Both the position numbers and the translations under genes were made by a program. Shown one piece after another: positions 16,791 to 25,072 of a stretch of 64,000 nt of DNA (positions are counted from its first letter, which is position 1; each line of letters opens with the position of its first letter). Source of the stretch: Pseudomonadales bacterium (GTDB taxonomy: Bacteria; Pseudomonadota; Gammaproteobacteria; Pseudomonadales; Porticoccaceae); assembly GCA_024234435.1 (NCBI GenBank), contig JACKOF010000002.1, forward strand, positions 434,001 to 498,000. Reading direction: 5' to 3'. The notes under the pieces were generated by a model that worked only from the letters and a program-made list of their open reading frames with translations, did no database searches and was not told the origin of the DNA.

Positions 16791-18887
16791 TTAAGGCAGC
16801 TCAAGTTCAAACCTCAGGTAAACACGGGTTTCAAAGACATTGTTCTGACCGTGTTCGGAGTAGTCTTCGCCGAGATTCTGACCAATAAGTGACAGGCTGC
16901 CGTGACTGCGATTGACATTAAAACGGTATTTCAGTTGGGCATCGATACGCGTGAGCTCGTCAATGGAGTTACCGTCGCGCCAGTCAGCCTCACTCATATG
17001 GTACGTATTTACACTTGCGGTCAGTTGCTCAGTCAGCTGCTGGCTGACAACCAGGCTGGCTGTGTGGCGGGGGGCACGGTTATTGTGGTCTGATGTTACA
17101 ACGTTGGTTCCGGTGTTTCTGCTGATGTAAAAGCTGTCCACATCGCGATAACTGTACTGCGCTGCTATCAGCGTTCCCTTTGCCGGGCGGTAGCGTACTT
17201 GCCATTCGAAACCGGAGATGTCTGCTTCAAGCCCGTTGGTTCTGGTCGCAAAAAAGTCATCAGGGTCGAGAATATTGATCCCCGGGGGAGCCGGGGCGTG
17301 GTGGACTTCCAGTCCATCACGAATCTCTTCCCGGAAAAGGCGTATATCGGTGGTCAGGTCGCCATCCATGAAATAGCCTATATAACCCAGCTCATAACTG
17401 GTGAGCTTTTCTTCCTTGATGTCGTCAACACTGCGTCGAATAGCCTGTATCAGCAGGTCTTCAAGAAAATCGGCGTTGAATTCATCCGCCTCTACTAATG
17501 AAGGGGAGCGCCGACCGCGAGCAATGCCGATGCGAAACGTATGCTGGGGAGAGAGGTGGTAGTTGAGTGCCGTTCTTGAAGAAAAAATAGTGTCCACCAG
17601 ATTGTTATCTTCGATCATCACTCCGGTGTTGAATGTCCATTCTGGAGCGATGAGCCATTCGCCATGCCCGAATAAGCGGCGGCTGTTGAGCGTATGTGCA
17701 TCATTGTCACCAAATAAGCCCGCTGCCTTAACCTCCTCATGCCGGAAGGCGCTGCCCCAGGTTGCACGGAGACTTTCGTTGAGCTGCAGATGATGCTCCA
17801 GCTCAATATCGTAGCGTTCGGTTTTGATTTTTTTAAAGCCGAAAACCACCGGTTGGTCGGCAACACCAATGAGCATTGGGACCATTTCTGGTGTAACAGT
17901 AAAGCCCAGTCGTTCACTTAACAGGCCGGATGCCAGGCCGAGGTTTTCATAATTTTCCCCCTCAAGCCTATCGTGGTAGACGTGCAGTTGTAATTCGTTG
18001 CCTGAAGGGAGCGTATGGTTCCACTTTAATGATTGGTGGCTGGTATCAAACACTGTAGAGGTATATTCGGTCGGGTGGTCCACATCGCCCCAGCCTGGTC
18101 TGCTATGGGTGAAACCCAGCTGCAGATCCAGAACATCCTGCAGGTTGGGAGTGTAGATGCCGCGCAGGTTGAGGCTGGTTTGTTCAGTGCCATCTTGCAG
18201 TGGGCCATTTTCGCCATCCGGATCATTGGTAACGGTTGGGAAACCGTCATTTCTGCGATAGTGGAGTGCGGTTCGAAAGGCCAGATCTCCCAGTTGATTG
18301 TTGTGAATAATACTGCCTTCCCGGGTGTCCTGATCGCCAATAGTGGCGATTAACCTGGTTCCCTTATCCTGAACAGGTGTGCGGGTAATAATATTCACTG
18401 CACCCAGAAAGGCATTGGAGCCGTGTGCCGGTACGCTGGAGCCGCGGACAATTTCAATATGATCGACGTCGTTAATGCTCAGTCCCAGAGCTGGCCAGCC
18501 AGTGCTGGAGAAAGCCGGGCTATAAATCGAGCGGCCATCCACCATGACTTCGAGGTGATTCGGAAACTCTCGCCCGAATCCATGGTAGGCAATTCCATAG
18601 CGGTTGCCGTTTACGGCATAGGCCTGAAAGCCGGGTACCAGGCGAAAGATATCCAACCAGGTCTGAGCGCCGGAGGCTTCGATTAATGCGCGGTCAATAA
18701 CGGTAGTGCTGGCGGGAGTCTTATCCAGTGATTGGGACATCCGCGAAGCTACAGAAACGATGGGAATATCACCGAATACATCCTGTTCGGTAATAAATTT
18801 GCTGTTGTCACCGTTTGCCACTGAAATCATTATCGTGGTGACTAGTATCGGAGTAATCGAGTTTTTTAATGTCAGTGTCTGCAGCAT
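16791..18887 (-). CDS. TonB-dependent outer-membrane receptor
   Basis: Outer-membrane beta-barrel of 698 residues with an N-terminal plug domain. A signal peptide (about residues 1-26) is followed by a TonB-box-like IPIVSVASR, then the plug with ASTTVIDRALIEASGAQTW, VMVDGRSIYSP and VEIVRG-like IEIVRGSSVPAHGSNA. The barrel ends in FELELP, not with the usual terminal aromatic residue. The substrate cannot be named: no siderophore or cobalamin genes are adjacent and no Fur-box was recognised. It is the first gene of a unit with a lone binding protein and a hybrid kinase, which suggests a signalling rather than bulk-uptake role. pdxH is divergent, 160 bases away. Confidence 0.88.
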   Translation of the reverse strand: MLQTLTLKNSITPILVTTIMISVANGDNSKFITEQDVFGDIPIVSVASRMSQSLDKTPASTTVIDRALIEASGAQTWLDIFRLVPGFQAYAVNGNRYGIAYHGFGREFPNHLEVMVDGRSIYSPAFSSTGWPALGLSINDVDHIEIVRGSSVPAHGSNAFLGAVNIITRTPVQDKGTRLIATIGDQDTREGSIIHNNQLGDLAFRTALHYRRNDGFPTVTNDPDGENGPLQDGTEQTSLNLRGIYTPNLQDVLDLQLGFTHSRPGWGDVDHPTEYTSTVFDTSHQSLKWNHTLPSGNELQLHVYHDRLEGENYENLGLASGLLSERLGFTVTPEMVPMLIGVADQPVVFGFKKIKTERYDIELEHHLQLNESLRATWGSAFRHEEVKAAGLFGDNDAHTLNSRRLFGHGEWLIAPEWTFNTGVMIEDNNLVDTIFSSRTALNYHLSPQHTFRIGIARGRRSPSLVEADEFNADFLEDLLIQAIRRSVDDIKEEKLTSYELGYIGYFMDGDLTTDIRLFREEIRDGLEVHHAPAPPGINILDPDDFFATRTNGLEADISGFEWQVRYRPAKGTLIAAQYSYRDVDSFYISRNTGTNVVTSDHNNRAPRHTASLVVSQQLTEQLTASVNTYHMSEADWRDGNSIDELTRIDAQLKYRFNVNRSHGSLSLIGQNLGEDYSEHGQNNVFETRVYLRFELELP

Positions 18888-19047
18888 GATTCAGTTGCCT
18901 TGGGCGGAAATGATCTCTCATCTACCATTCTATTTATCTCTAGCAGGATTACCAAGTTTAAAGAGGCGTAAACAGTTGAGAAGAAAGGATTTGTAACGAT
19001 TTTGCTAACAGGTCAGTGGTAATATAGTGATACAGGAGAGGATAGTC

Positions 19048-19683
19048 ATGTCGCTAGAAGATCATCGTCGCGAATATCAATATGGCAAGTTGAGCCGGTC
19101 GTTGTTAAATGACGACCCTTTTAAGCAGTTTCAGTTATGGATGGATCAGGCGGTAGCGTCTGATGTTTTGGACCCGACTGCCATGATATTGGCAACAGTC
19201 GCACCGGATGGCAAACCCTGGCAACGGACCGTTCTGTTAAAGGGGTTTAGCGAACAGGGTTTTGTGTTTTACACCAATTACGGCAGTAGAAAAGCGCTTG
19301 ATATTGCTGGCAATGCGCAGGTCAGCTTGTTGTTTCCCTGGTTGTCGCTGGACAGGCAGGTGACCATTGGCGGTCGTGCTGAGAAACTTTCCGTTAGTCA
19401 GTCACTGGGTTATTTCGTCAAGCGACCCCGAGACAGTCAGCTGGCGGTATGGACCTCCAGGCAGAGCCAGCAACTGTCGTCGCGGCAAATGCTGGAATCG
19501 CAATTTGCAAAAATGAAGGAGAAATTTGCCAAAGGTGATATCCCGCTACCGGATTTTTGGGGGGGCTACCGTATCGTGCCGGAGGAGATACAATTTTGGC
19601 AAGGTGGTGAAAACCGGTTGCACGACAGGTTTCAGTATTTGCGTGGGGAGCAGGGCTGGCAAATTTCCCGCTTGGCTCCGTAG
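19048..19683 (+). CDS. pdxH: Pyridoxamine 5'-phosphate oxidase
   Basis: FMN enzyme of 211 residues that oxidises pyridoxine/pyridoxamine 5'-phosphate to pyridoxal phosphate. Family segments visible: PTAMILATVAPDGKPWQRTVLLKG, TNYGSRKA, the conserved FPWLSLDRQVTIGGRAEKL, RPRDSQLAVWTSRQS, and the C-terminal FWQGGENRLHDR with the active-site arginine. The ATG at 19048 is preceded by GGAGAGGA; the in-frame GTG at 19027 is less likely. It is a single-gene unit, ended by a strong terminator before convergent rho. Confidence 0.96.
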   Translation: MSLEDHRREYQYGKLSRSLLNDDPFKQFQLWMDQAVASDVLDPTAMILATVAPDGKPWQRTVLLKGFSEQGFVFYTNYGSRKALDIAGNAQVSLLFPWLSLDRQVTIGGRAEKLSVSQSLGYFVKRPRDSQLAVWTSRQSQQLSSRQMLESQFAKMKEKFAKGDIPLPDFWGGYRIVPEEIQFWQGGENRLHDRFQYLRGEQGWQISRLAP

Positions 19684-19757
19684 GGTAGGAGCTGCTTTTG
19701 TCTGGTATTGCCTGCTCCGGAACCAACATTAACAGGTTAGCGGCCAAAGAACGCAAA

Positions 19758-19783
19758 CCCCGGCTTTTTAGCCGGGGTTTTTT
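19758..19783 (+). terminator. Terminator between pdxH and rho
   Basis: CCCCGGC (19758-19764) pairs with GCCGGGG (19771-19777) and six T residues follow. On the opposite strand only three T residues follow, so it should mainly serve pdxH, with partial action on rho transcripts. Confidence 0.88.
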
Positions 19784-19802
19784 ATGTGGGCATGTTGCCG
19801 GA

Positions 19803-21062
19803 TTATTTCCGTTTCATGGATTGGAAAAACTCATCATTGGCCTTGGTGACCTTGAGTTTGTCAATCAGGAACTCAATGGCGTCACTGTCGTCCATGCCGT
19901 GGAGCAGTTTGCGCAGAATCCACACTCGTTGCAGTTCGTCTTCAGCCATCAGTAGATCCTCACGGCGAGTACCTGAACGGCGCACATTGATAGCAGGGTA
20001 CACGCGTTTTTCGGCAACCTTGCGGTCCAGGTGCAGTTCCATATTACCGGTGCCTTTAAACTCCTCGTAAATGACCTCGTCCATTTTTGATCCGGTTTCC
20101 ACCAATGCAGTGGCAATAATGGTGAGGCTGCCCCCTTGCTCAATGTTTCTGGCGGCGCCAAAGAATCGTTTTGGGCGCTCCAGCGCGTGAGCATCCACAC
20201 CACCGGTCAATACTTTCCCGGATGATGGTTGCACAGTATTGTAAGCGCGTGCCAGCCGGGTAATGGAATCCAGCAGGATCACGACATCTTTTTTGTGCTC
20301 AACGAGCCGCTTGGCTTTTTCAATCACCATTTCGGCCACTTGAACGTGGCGCGAGGGGGGCTCATCAAAGGTTGATGCAACCACTTCTCCGCGCACCGAA
20401 CGCTGCATTTCAGTTACTTCTTCCGGGCGCTCGTCAATCAGCAGCACAATGATGTGGCAGTCCGGATTGTTGCGCACAATGGATTGGGCAATGTGCTGCA
20501 TCATAATGGTCTTGCCGGCTTTTGGTGGCGCTACGATAAGGCCGCGCTGACCTTTGCCGATGGGTGCCAGAAGATCAATGATGCGGCCTGTCAGGTCTTC
20601 GGTGGAGCCATTCCCTGCTTCCAGAATCATTCGTTCATCGGGGAACAGTGGTGTGAGGTTTTCAAAGAGAATTTTGTTGCGAGCATTTTCAGGTTTATCG
20701 TAGTTGATTTCGTCAACTTTGAGCATCGCAAAATAGCGCTCACCGTCTTTGGGTGGTCGGATTTTCCCCGAAATGCTGTCGCCAGTGCGCAGATTAAAAC
20801 GTCGAATCTGGCTGGGGGAGACATAAATGTCGTCAGGACCCGCCAGGTAGGAGCTGTCTGCAGAGCGAAGAAAACCAAAACCGTCTGGAAGAATTTCCAG
20901 TACACCGTCGCCATAAATATCCTCACCACTTTTGGCGTGACGCTTAAGAATGGAGAAGATAATGTCTTGTTTGCGGGAGCGGGCCAGATTGTCGAGGCCT
21001 ATTTCTTCGGCGATTTTGAGCAGCTCGCCAATAGGTTTGGTTTTCAGATCAGTTAGGTTCAT
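19803..21062 (-). CDS. rho: Transcription termination factor Rho
   Basis: Hexameric RNA-dependent ATPase/helicase, 419 residues. The N-terminal helical domain (MNLTDLKTKPIGELL) is followed by the cold-shock-like RNA-binding domain with GVLEILPDGFGFLRS. The ATPase core has Walker A APPKAGKTIMM (about 173-183), Walker B DVVILLDSITR, and the Q/R-loop region GVDAHALERPKRFFGAARN. The ATG at 21062 matches the MNLT start of Escherichia coli Rho; 21074 would add four residues. It lies downstream of trxA with a 244-base leader, the arrangement also found in enterics, where Rho limits its own synthesis. Confidence 0.98.
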   Translation of the reverse strand: MNLTDLKTKPIGELLKIAEEIGLDNLARSRKQDIIFSILKRHAKSGEDIYGDGVLEILPDGFGFLRSADSSYLAGPDDIYVSPSQIRRFNLRTGDSISGKIRPPKDGERYFAMLKVDEINYDKPENARNKILFENLTPLFPDERMILEAGNGSTEDLTGRIIDLLAPIGKGQRGLIVAPPKAGKTIMMQHIAQSIVRNNPDCHIIVLLIDERPEEVTEMQRSVRGEVVASTFDEPPSRHVQVAEMVIEKAKRLVEHKKDVVILLDSITRLARAYNTVQPSSGKVLTGGVDAHALERPKRFFGAARNIEQGGSLTIIATALVETGSKMDEVIYEEFKGTGNMELHLDRKVAEKRVYPAINVRRSGTRREDLLMAEDELQRVWILRKLLHGMDDSDAIEFLIDKLKVTKANDEFFQSMKRK

Positions 21063-21275
21063 AAAAATGGACATATTGTTTTTGTGAATGGGAGGAAATC
21101 AGATTGATTGTTGCTCTCGGCTCGCCTGGTCAGGTCGGCAGGGATTGAATACGTGCGCAGGGCGTCTTTGCAAAAAAAATGGTTAATTGGTTTTAAATTA
21201 TTGGAAAGAAGTCTTGCGGATGGCTTGCAGTATAGCTCGAGTTTTAAAAATGACAACTACATCTGTGCAGTATCA

Positions 21276-21295
21276 GGCGACGGTTGCCCGTCGCC
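21276..21295 (-). promoter_or_regulatory. GC-rich hairpin in the trxA-rho interval
   Basis: GGCGACGG and CCGTCGCC form a perfect 8-bp stem with a 4-base loop, 12 bases after the trxA stop. No T-tract follows on either strand, so it is not a standard terminator. It may protect the trxA 3' end or form part of the rho leader; the role is a guess. Confidence 0.5.
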
Positions 21296-21306
21296 GTTTC
21301 ATATAC

Positions 21307-21633
21307 TTATAAAGAACTGTCAATAAATTCGATCAGTTGGGTTTTTGACAGCGCACCAACTTTGGTTGAATCCACGGCGCCGTCTTTAAATGTAATCAGC
21401 GTCGGGATGCCGCGAACATTGTATTTGGCGGCAACTTCCCGGTTGTTGTCTACGTCAATCTTGCAGATTTTAACCTTGCCTGCGTACTCTTCAGCCAGCT
21501 CGTCCAGCAGCGGTGCAATCATTTTACAGGGGCCGCACCAGGTTGCCCAGAAATCAACCAATACGGGAATATCGGAAGCCAGTACGTCGGTATCAAAACT
21601 CGAATCAGTGACGTGAACGATGTTGTCGCTCAT
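21307..21633 (-). CDS. trxA: Thioredoxin 1
   Basis: Cytoplasmic disulfide reductant of 108 residues, the family's usual length. The active site WCGPC lies in FWATWCGPCKMIAP, the cis-proline in RGIPTLITF, and the C-terminus has a normal amphipathic helix. A ribosome site GGAG lies close before the ATG. rho follows on the same strand, as in many gammaproteobacteria; a GC-rich hairpin separates the two. Confidence 0.97.
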   Translation of the reverse strand: MSDNIVHVTDSSFDTDVLASDIPVLVDFWATWCGPCKMIAPLLDELAEEYAGKVKICKIDVDNNREVAAKYNVRGIPTLITFKDGAVDSTKVGALSKTQLIEFIDSSL

Positions 21634-21782
21634 AGAAATTCTCCAGCTTGGGGGTAGCAGTTTGCTATCAGTTTCAGTACGAAAGGTTTTGTATCGTGTA
21701 AGTGTGGCATCATAACATTCGTTTTTGTGTGCAACAAATCGAATCGCTGGATTATATGGAGGCGTTATCAGTTATGGATACT

Positions 21783-21806
21783 GAACCGAATAGTCTAAAA
21801 CGGTTC
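21783..21806. promoter_or_regulatory. Inverted repeat upstream of the TMEM64-reductase gene
   Basis: GAACCG (21783-21788) and CGGTTC (21801-21806) form a perfect 6+6 dyad with a 12-base spacer, about 45 bases before the ATG at 21851. It could be an operator or a leader hairpin; no known consensus is recognised. Confidence 0.35.
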
Positions 21807-21850
21807 TAAGCGAGAATAAAAGGGAATGACATTGCTTGTCCGGAGAAACA

Positions 21851-23974
21851 ATGGCTACAAAAAAAATAATACTGCTCGTCCTTGTGATAGCGCTACTATT
21901 CGGTTTTTTTCTGCTTGATGCTAGGCAATATTTAACACCACAGTTTTTTCGTGAGCTTTATCAGCAAGAACCCGTCTTGACGGCACTGCTTTTCTTTTTT
22001 ATCTATATTGCCGTTACGGGCTTGTCTTTGCCGGGAGCGGCATTGCTGACCTTGGTTGGTGGCGCTATATTTGGTCTCTGGACAGGTTTTTTGCTGGTGT
22101 CATTTGCCAGCACTATCGGCGCGACACTGGCGTTCTTGATGGCCAGATTTTTCTTGCGTGACTGGGTGCAAAAAAAGTTCGCAAGGCATCTGGGGGCCGT
22201 TAACCGGGGTATTGAAAAAGATGGCGCATTTTACCTGTTCTCCCTGCGCCTGATTCCCGTGATTCCATTTTTTGCAATCAATCTGGTGATGGGATTAACG
22301 CCGATAAGAGTGGTGACTTTCTATCTGGTTAGCCAGTTGGGTATGGTGGCAGGCACGTTGGTTTACGTGAATGCCGGAGCAGAACTGGGGGCGGTGGAGG
22401 TGTTCTCCGCTGCGGGTATTTTGACACCGGGCCTGTTGTTCTCTTTTGTCTTGTTGGCCGCTTTCCCTTTTATTGCCCGAACGTTGCTTGAGGCATTTCA
22501 GCGGCGGCGCGTTTATCAAGGTCACAATAGGCCTGCCAAATTTGATACCAATATGGTGGTGATCGGGGCCGGTAGTGCCGGGCTGGTGTCGGCTTACATC
22601 GCAGCGGCAGTGAAGGCCAAAGTAACGCTGATTGAAAAACACAAAATGGGCGGCGACTGCCTGAATACCGGTTGTGTTCCGAGTAAAGCGTTGATTCGGG
22701 CAGCGAAGTCTGTCAAAGAAATCAGAATGGCAAACCAGTTCGGTATCAACGTTGGTGAGCCAGAGGTGGACTTTGCCAGGGTGATGGCGCGTGTTCACGA
22801 GGTCATAGCGAAGATCGAGCCTCACGATTCGGTTGAACGTTATACGGCTCTTGGTGTGGATTGCCTTGCCGGAGAAGCAAGGATTTCCTCTCCCTGGCGG
22901 GTGGAGGTAGATGGTAAAAGTATCAATACCCGCAATATTGTTGTGGCTACCGGCGCCAGACCTTTTGTGCCGCCAATACCTGGATTACAGGATATGGATT
23001 ATTTAACCTCTGATAATCTGTGGAGCTTGAAAGAGTTGCCGAATCGACTGCTGGTGATGGGGGGTGGCCCCATTGGTTGTGAATTGGCGCAGGCGTTTAA
23101 TCGACTGGGTTCAGCGGTAACCTTGGTCGATATGATGCCGCGGCTATTGCCGCGGGAAGACGAGGATGTTTCCGGGTTTATCCAACAGCAGTTTGTTGAA
23201 GAAGGTATTGACGTGCTGGTAAACCACGTCTCTGTGGGCTTTGAATATCAGGCTGGCGACAGTGTGGCGATACTGGAAAGTGCTACTGGCGATGCTCGGC
23301 GTATTGTTTTTGACAAGGTGCTGGTGGCAGTGGGCAGGCGTGCCAATACGGAAGGTCTGGGGTTGGAGGCAATCGGTGTGGAGTTAAATCCGAATGGTAC
23401 GGTGGTAGTGGACGACTATCTGCGAACCCAATACCCCAATATTGTTGCCTGCGGTGATGTGGCAGGGCCTTATCAGTTTACCCATACGGCTGCACATCAG
23501 GCCTGGTATGCAGCAGTCAATACCTTGTTCAGTGGCTTGAAAAAATTCCGTGTCGATTATTCGGTGATTCCCTGGGTAACCTTTACGGATCCCGAAGTTG
23601 CGCGAGTTGGGTTAAACGAAACAGAAGCCCGGGAACGGGGCCTGGAATATGAGGTAACCCGCTACGAGATAAGCGATCTCGACAGGGCTATTGCCGACAA
23701 TACGGCGAAAGGGTTTGTCAAAGTGATGACGGTAAAGGGTAAAGACAAAGTGCTGGGTGCCACCATTGTGGGTGATCGAGCAGGCGATATGATGACGGAG
23801 TTTGTCACCGCCATGAAACAAAACCTGGGGCTGAACAAAATTCTGGGTACTATTCACGCTTATCCTTCTATCAGCGAGGCAAATAAATTTGTTGCCGGAG
23901 AGTGGAAGCGCCACCATGCACCGGAGAAGCTGCTCAGTTGGGTGGCAAAATACCATCGCTGGAAACGGGGCTAG
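21851..23974 (+). CDS. TVP38/TMEM64 membrane domain fused to a pyridine nucleotide-disulfide oxidoreductase
   Basis: A 707-residue two-part protein. Residues 1 to about 225 are a TMEM64/DedA-like membrane domain with several helices and family segments SLPGAALLTLVGG and LRLIPVIPFFAINLVMG. From about 235 there is a flavoprotein disulfide reductase: FAD motif VVIGAGSAGLVSA, redox pair in GGDCLNTGCVPSKA, NAD(P) motif VMGGGPIGCELA, second FAD motif CGDVAGP, and a dimer domain ending VAKYHRWKRG. There is no HMA domain and no C-terminal cysteine pair, so mercuric reductase is unlikely. The ATG at 21851 has GGAG before it; a TTG at 21836 is rejected. An ArsM-like gene follows 54 bases downstream. 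The substrate is unknown. Confidence 0.88.
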   Translation: MATKKIILLVLVIALLFGFFLLDARQYLTPQFFRELYQQEPVLTALLFFFIYIAVTGLSLPGAALLTLVGGAIFGLWTGFLLVSFASTIGATLAFLMARFFLRDWVQKKFARHLGAVNRGIEKDGAFYLFSLRLIPVIPFFAINLVMGLTPIRVVTFYLVSQLGMVAGTLVYVNAGAELGAVEVFSAAGILTPGLLFSFVLLAAFPFIARTLLEAFQRRRVYQGHNRPAKFDTNMVVIGAGSAGLVSAYIAAAVKAKVTLIEKHKMGGDCLNTGCVPSKALIRAAKSVKEIRMANQFGINVGEPEVDFARVMARVHEVIAKIEPHDSVERYTALGVDCLAGEARISSPWRVEVDGKSINTRNIVVATGARPFVPPIPGLQDMDYLTSDNLWSLKELPNRLLVMGGGPIGCELAQAFNRLGSAVTLVDMMPRLLPREDEDVSGFIQQQFVEEGIDVLVNHVSVGFEYQAGDSVAILESATGDARRIVFDKVLVAVGRRANTEGLGLEAIGVELNPNGTVVVDDYLRTQYPNIVACGDVAGPYQFTHTAAHQAWYAAVNTLFSGLKKFRVDYSVIPWVTFTDPEVARVGLNETEARERGLEYEVTRYEISDLDRAIADNTAKGFVKVMTVKGKDKVLGATIVGDRAGDMMTEFVTAMKQNLGLNKILGTIHAYPSISEANKFVAGEWKRHHAPEKLLSWVAKYHRWKRG

Positions 23975-24028
23975 TCGCGCAAGGCCATCACTTTATTAGC
24001 GCAATAAACAAACAGGATGAATGTAACA

Positions 24029-25072
24029 ATGAAGCATGAAATAGTTCAGGATTATTACGGCAAGGCATTACAGGGTTCGGAGGATTTAAAAACCGATGCC
24101 TGCTGCACGGTTGATAGCATTCCCGAGTACATCAAGCCGATTATGGCCAAAATTCACCCGGAAGTGAGTGGCAAGTATTACGGTTGTGGTCTGGTTGCTC
24201 CGCCGTTGCTTGATGGTACGCGTATTCTCGATCTGGGTAGTGGTTCGGGTCAGGACTGTTATGTGCTGTCAGCGATGGCGGGCGAGAACGGTGCGGTGGT
24301 TGGTGTTGATATGACGGATGAGCAGTTAGAGGTTGCTAACCGCCATCTTGAATATCATCGCGATGCATTTGGCTATGAAAGAAACAATGTCCGATTCCTG
24401 AAAGGTTATATCGAAAAGCTGGATGAGCTTGATCTCGCCGATGAAAGCTTCGACATTATTGTTTCCAACTGTGTAATTAATTTGTCACCGGACAAACAGG
24501 CTGTTCTTGAGCAGGCCTATCGACTGTTAAAGCCGGGCGGTGAAATGTACTTTTCGGACGTCTATGCCGACCGACGTGTTCCTGCTGAGCTGGTTGATGA
24601 CCCGTTGCTCTATGGAGAGTGTTTAAGCGGTGCCCTTTACTGGCACGATTTTATGGCGCTTGCCCAGAAAGCGGGATTTGCTGACCCCAGGTTGGTGGAA
24701 GATCGTCCGCTGGGCATTGAAAACCCGGAAGTGGAAGCGAGGATTGGCCATATCGGGTTTTATTCCGCGACTTACCGGCTGTTTAAAACGCCTGATCTGG
24801 AGGCTGGAAGTGAGGATTACGGTTTGTCTGTGGTGTATCTGGGCTCTGTTCCGAATCACGGCTGTACACTGGCATTCGACAAACAATACCGCTTCCCAAA
24901 AGGTCAGCCAGTAGCGGTGTGTGGTAATACCTGGCGTATGTTAAAAGCCAGCCGGTTTGCACCCCACTTCGAGTTTTTGGGTGATTTTACCGAGCATAAA
25001 GGCGTATTCGAGTGCTGCGGCAATGGTTTGCCGTTTGATCGTCATGCTGCAATGTCCGCAGGTTGTTGTTAG
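24029..25072 (+). CDS. arsM: Arsenite S-adenosylmethyltransferase (ArsM family)
   Basis: SAM-dependent methyltransferase of 347 residues expected to methylate trivalent arsenic. The SAM motif is DLGSGSGQD and post-motif VVGVDMT. Four cysteine positions typical of ArsM are present: DACCT, YYGCG, SNCVINLSPDK and GECLSG. The C-terminal region keeps the CGNT segment and ends with cysteine pairs (ECCGNG, AGCC). The ATG at 24029 follows AGGAT; 24017 is an in-frame alternative. It lies just after the TMEM64-reductase fusion and probably shares its transcript. No arsR, arsC or arsB gene is in the window, so an arsenic role rests on family resemblance. It overlaps the convergent trhP gene by 4 bases. 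Confidence 0.83.
   Translation: MKHEIVQDYYGKALQGSEDLKTDACCTVDSIPEYIKPIMAKIHPEVSGKYYGCGLVAPPLLDGTRILDLGSGSGQDCYVLSAMAGENGAVVGVDMTDEQLEVANRHLEYHRDAFGYERNNVRFLKGYIEKLDELDLADESFDIIVSNCVINLSPDKQAVLEQAYRLLKPGGEMYFSDVYADRRVPAELVDDPLLYGECLSGALYWHDFMALAQKAGFADPRLVEDRPLGIENPEVEARIGHIGFYSATYRLFKTPDLEAGSEDYGLSVVYLGSVPNHGCTLAFDKQYRFPKGQPVAVCGNTWRMLKASRFAPHFEFLGDFTEHKGVFECCGNGLPFDRHAAMSAGCC

Noticed and set aside
20454..21056. A 200-codon plus-strand frame opposite rho
   Set aside because: Rho is unmistakable on the other strand; the frame has no domain and no start signals.
21851..23974. Mercuric reductase
   Set aside because: The redox CxxxxC motif is shared with many flavoprotein reductases; the C-terminal cysteine pair and HMA domain needed for mercury are absent, and no mer genes are near.
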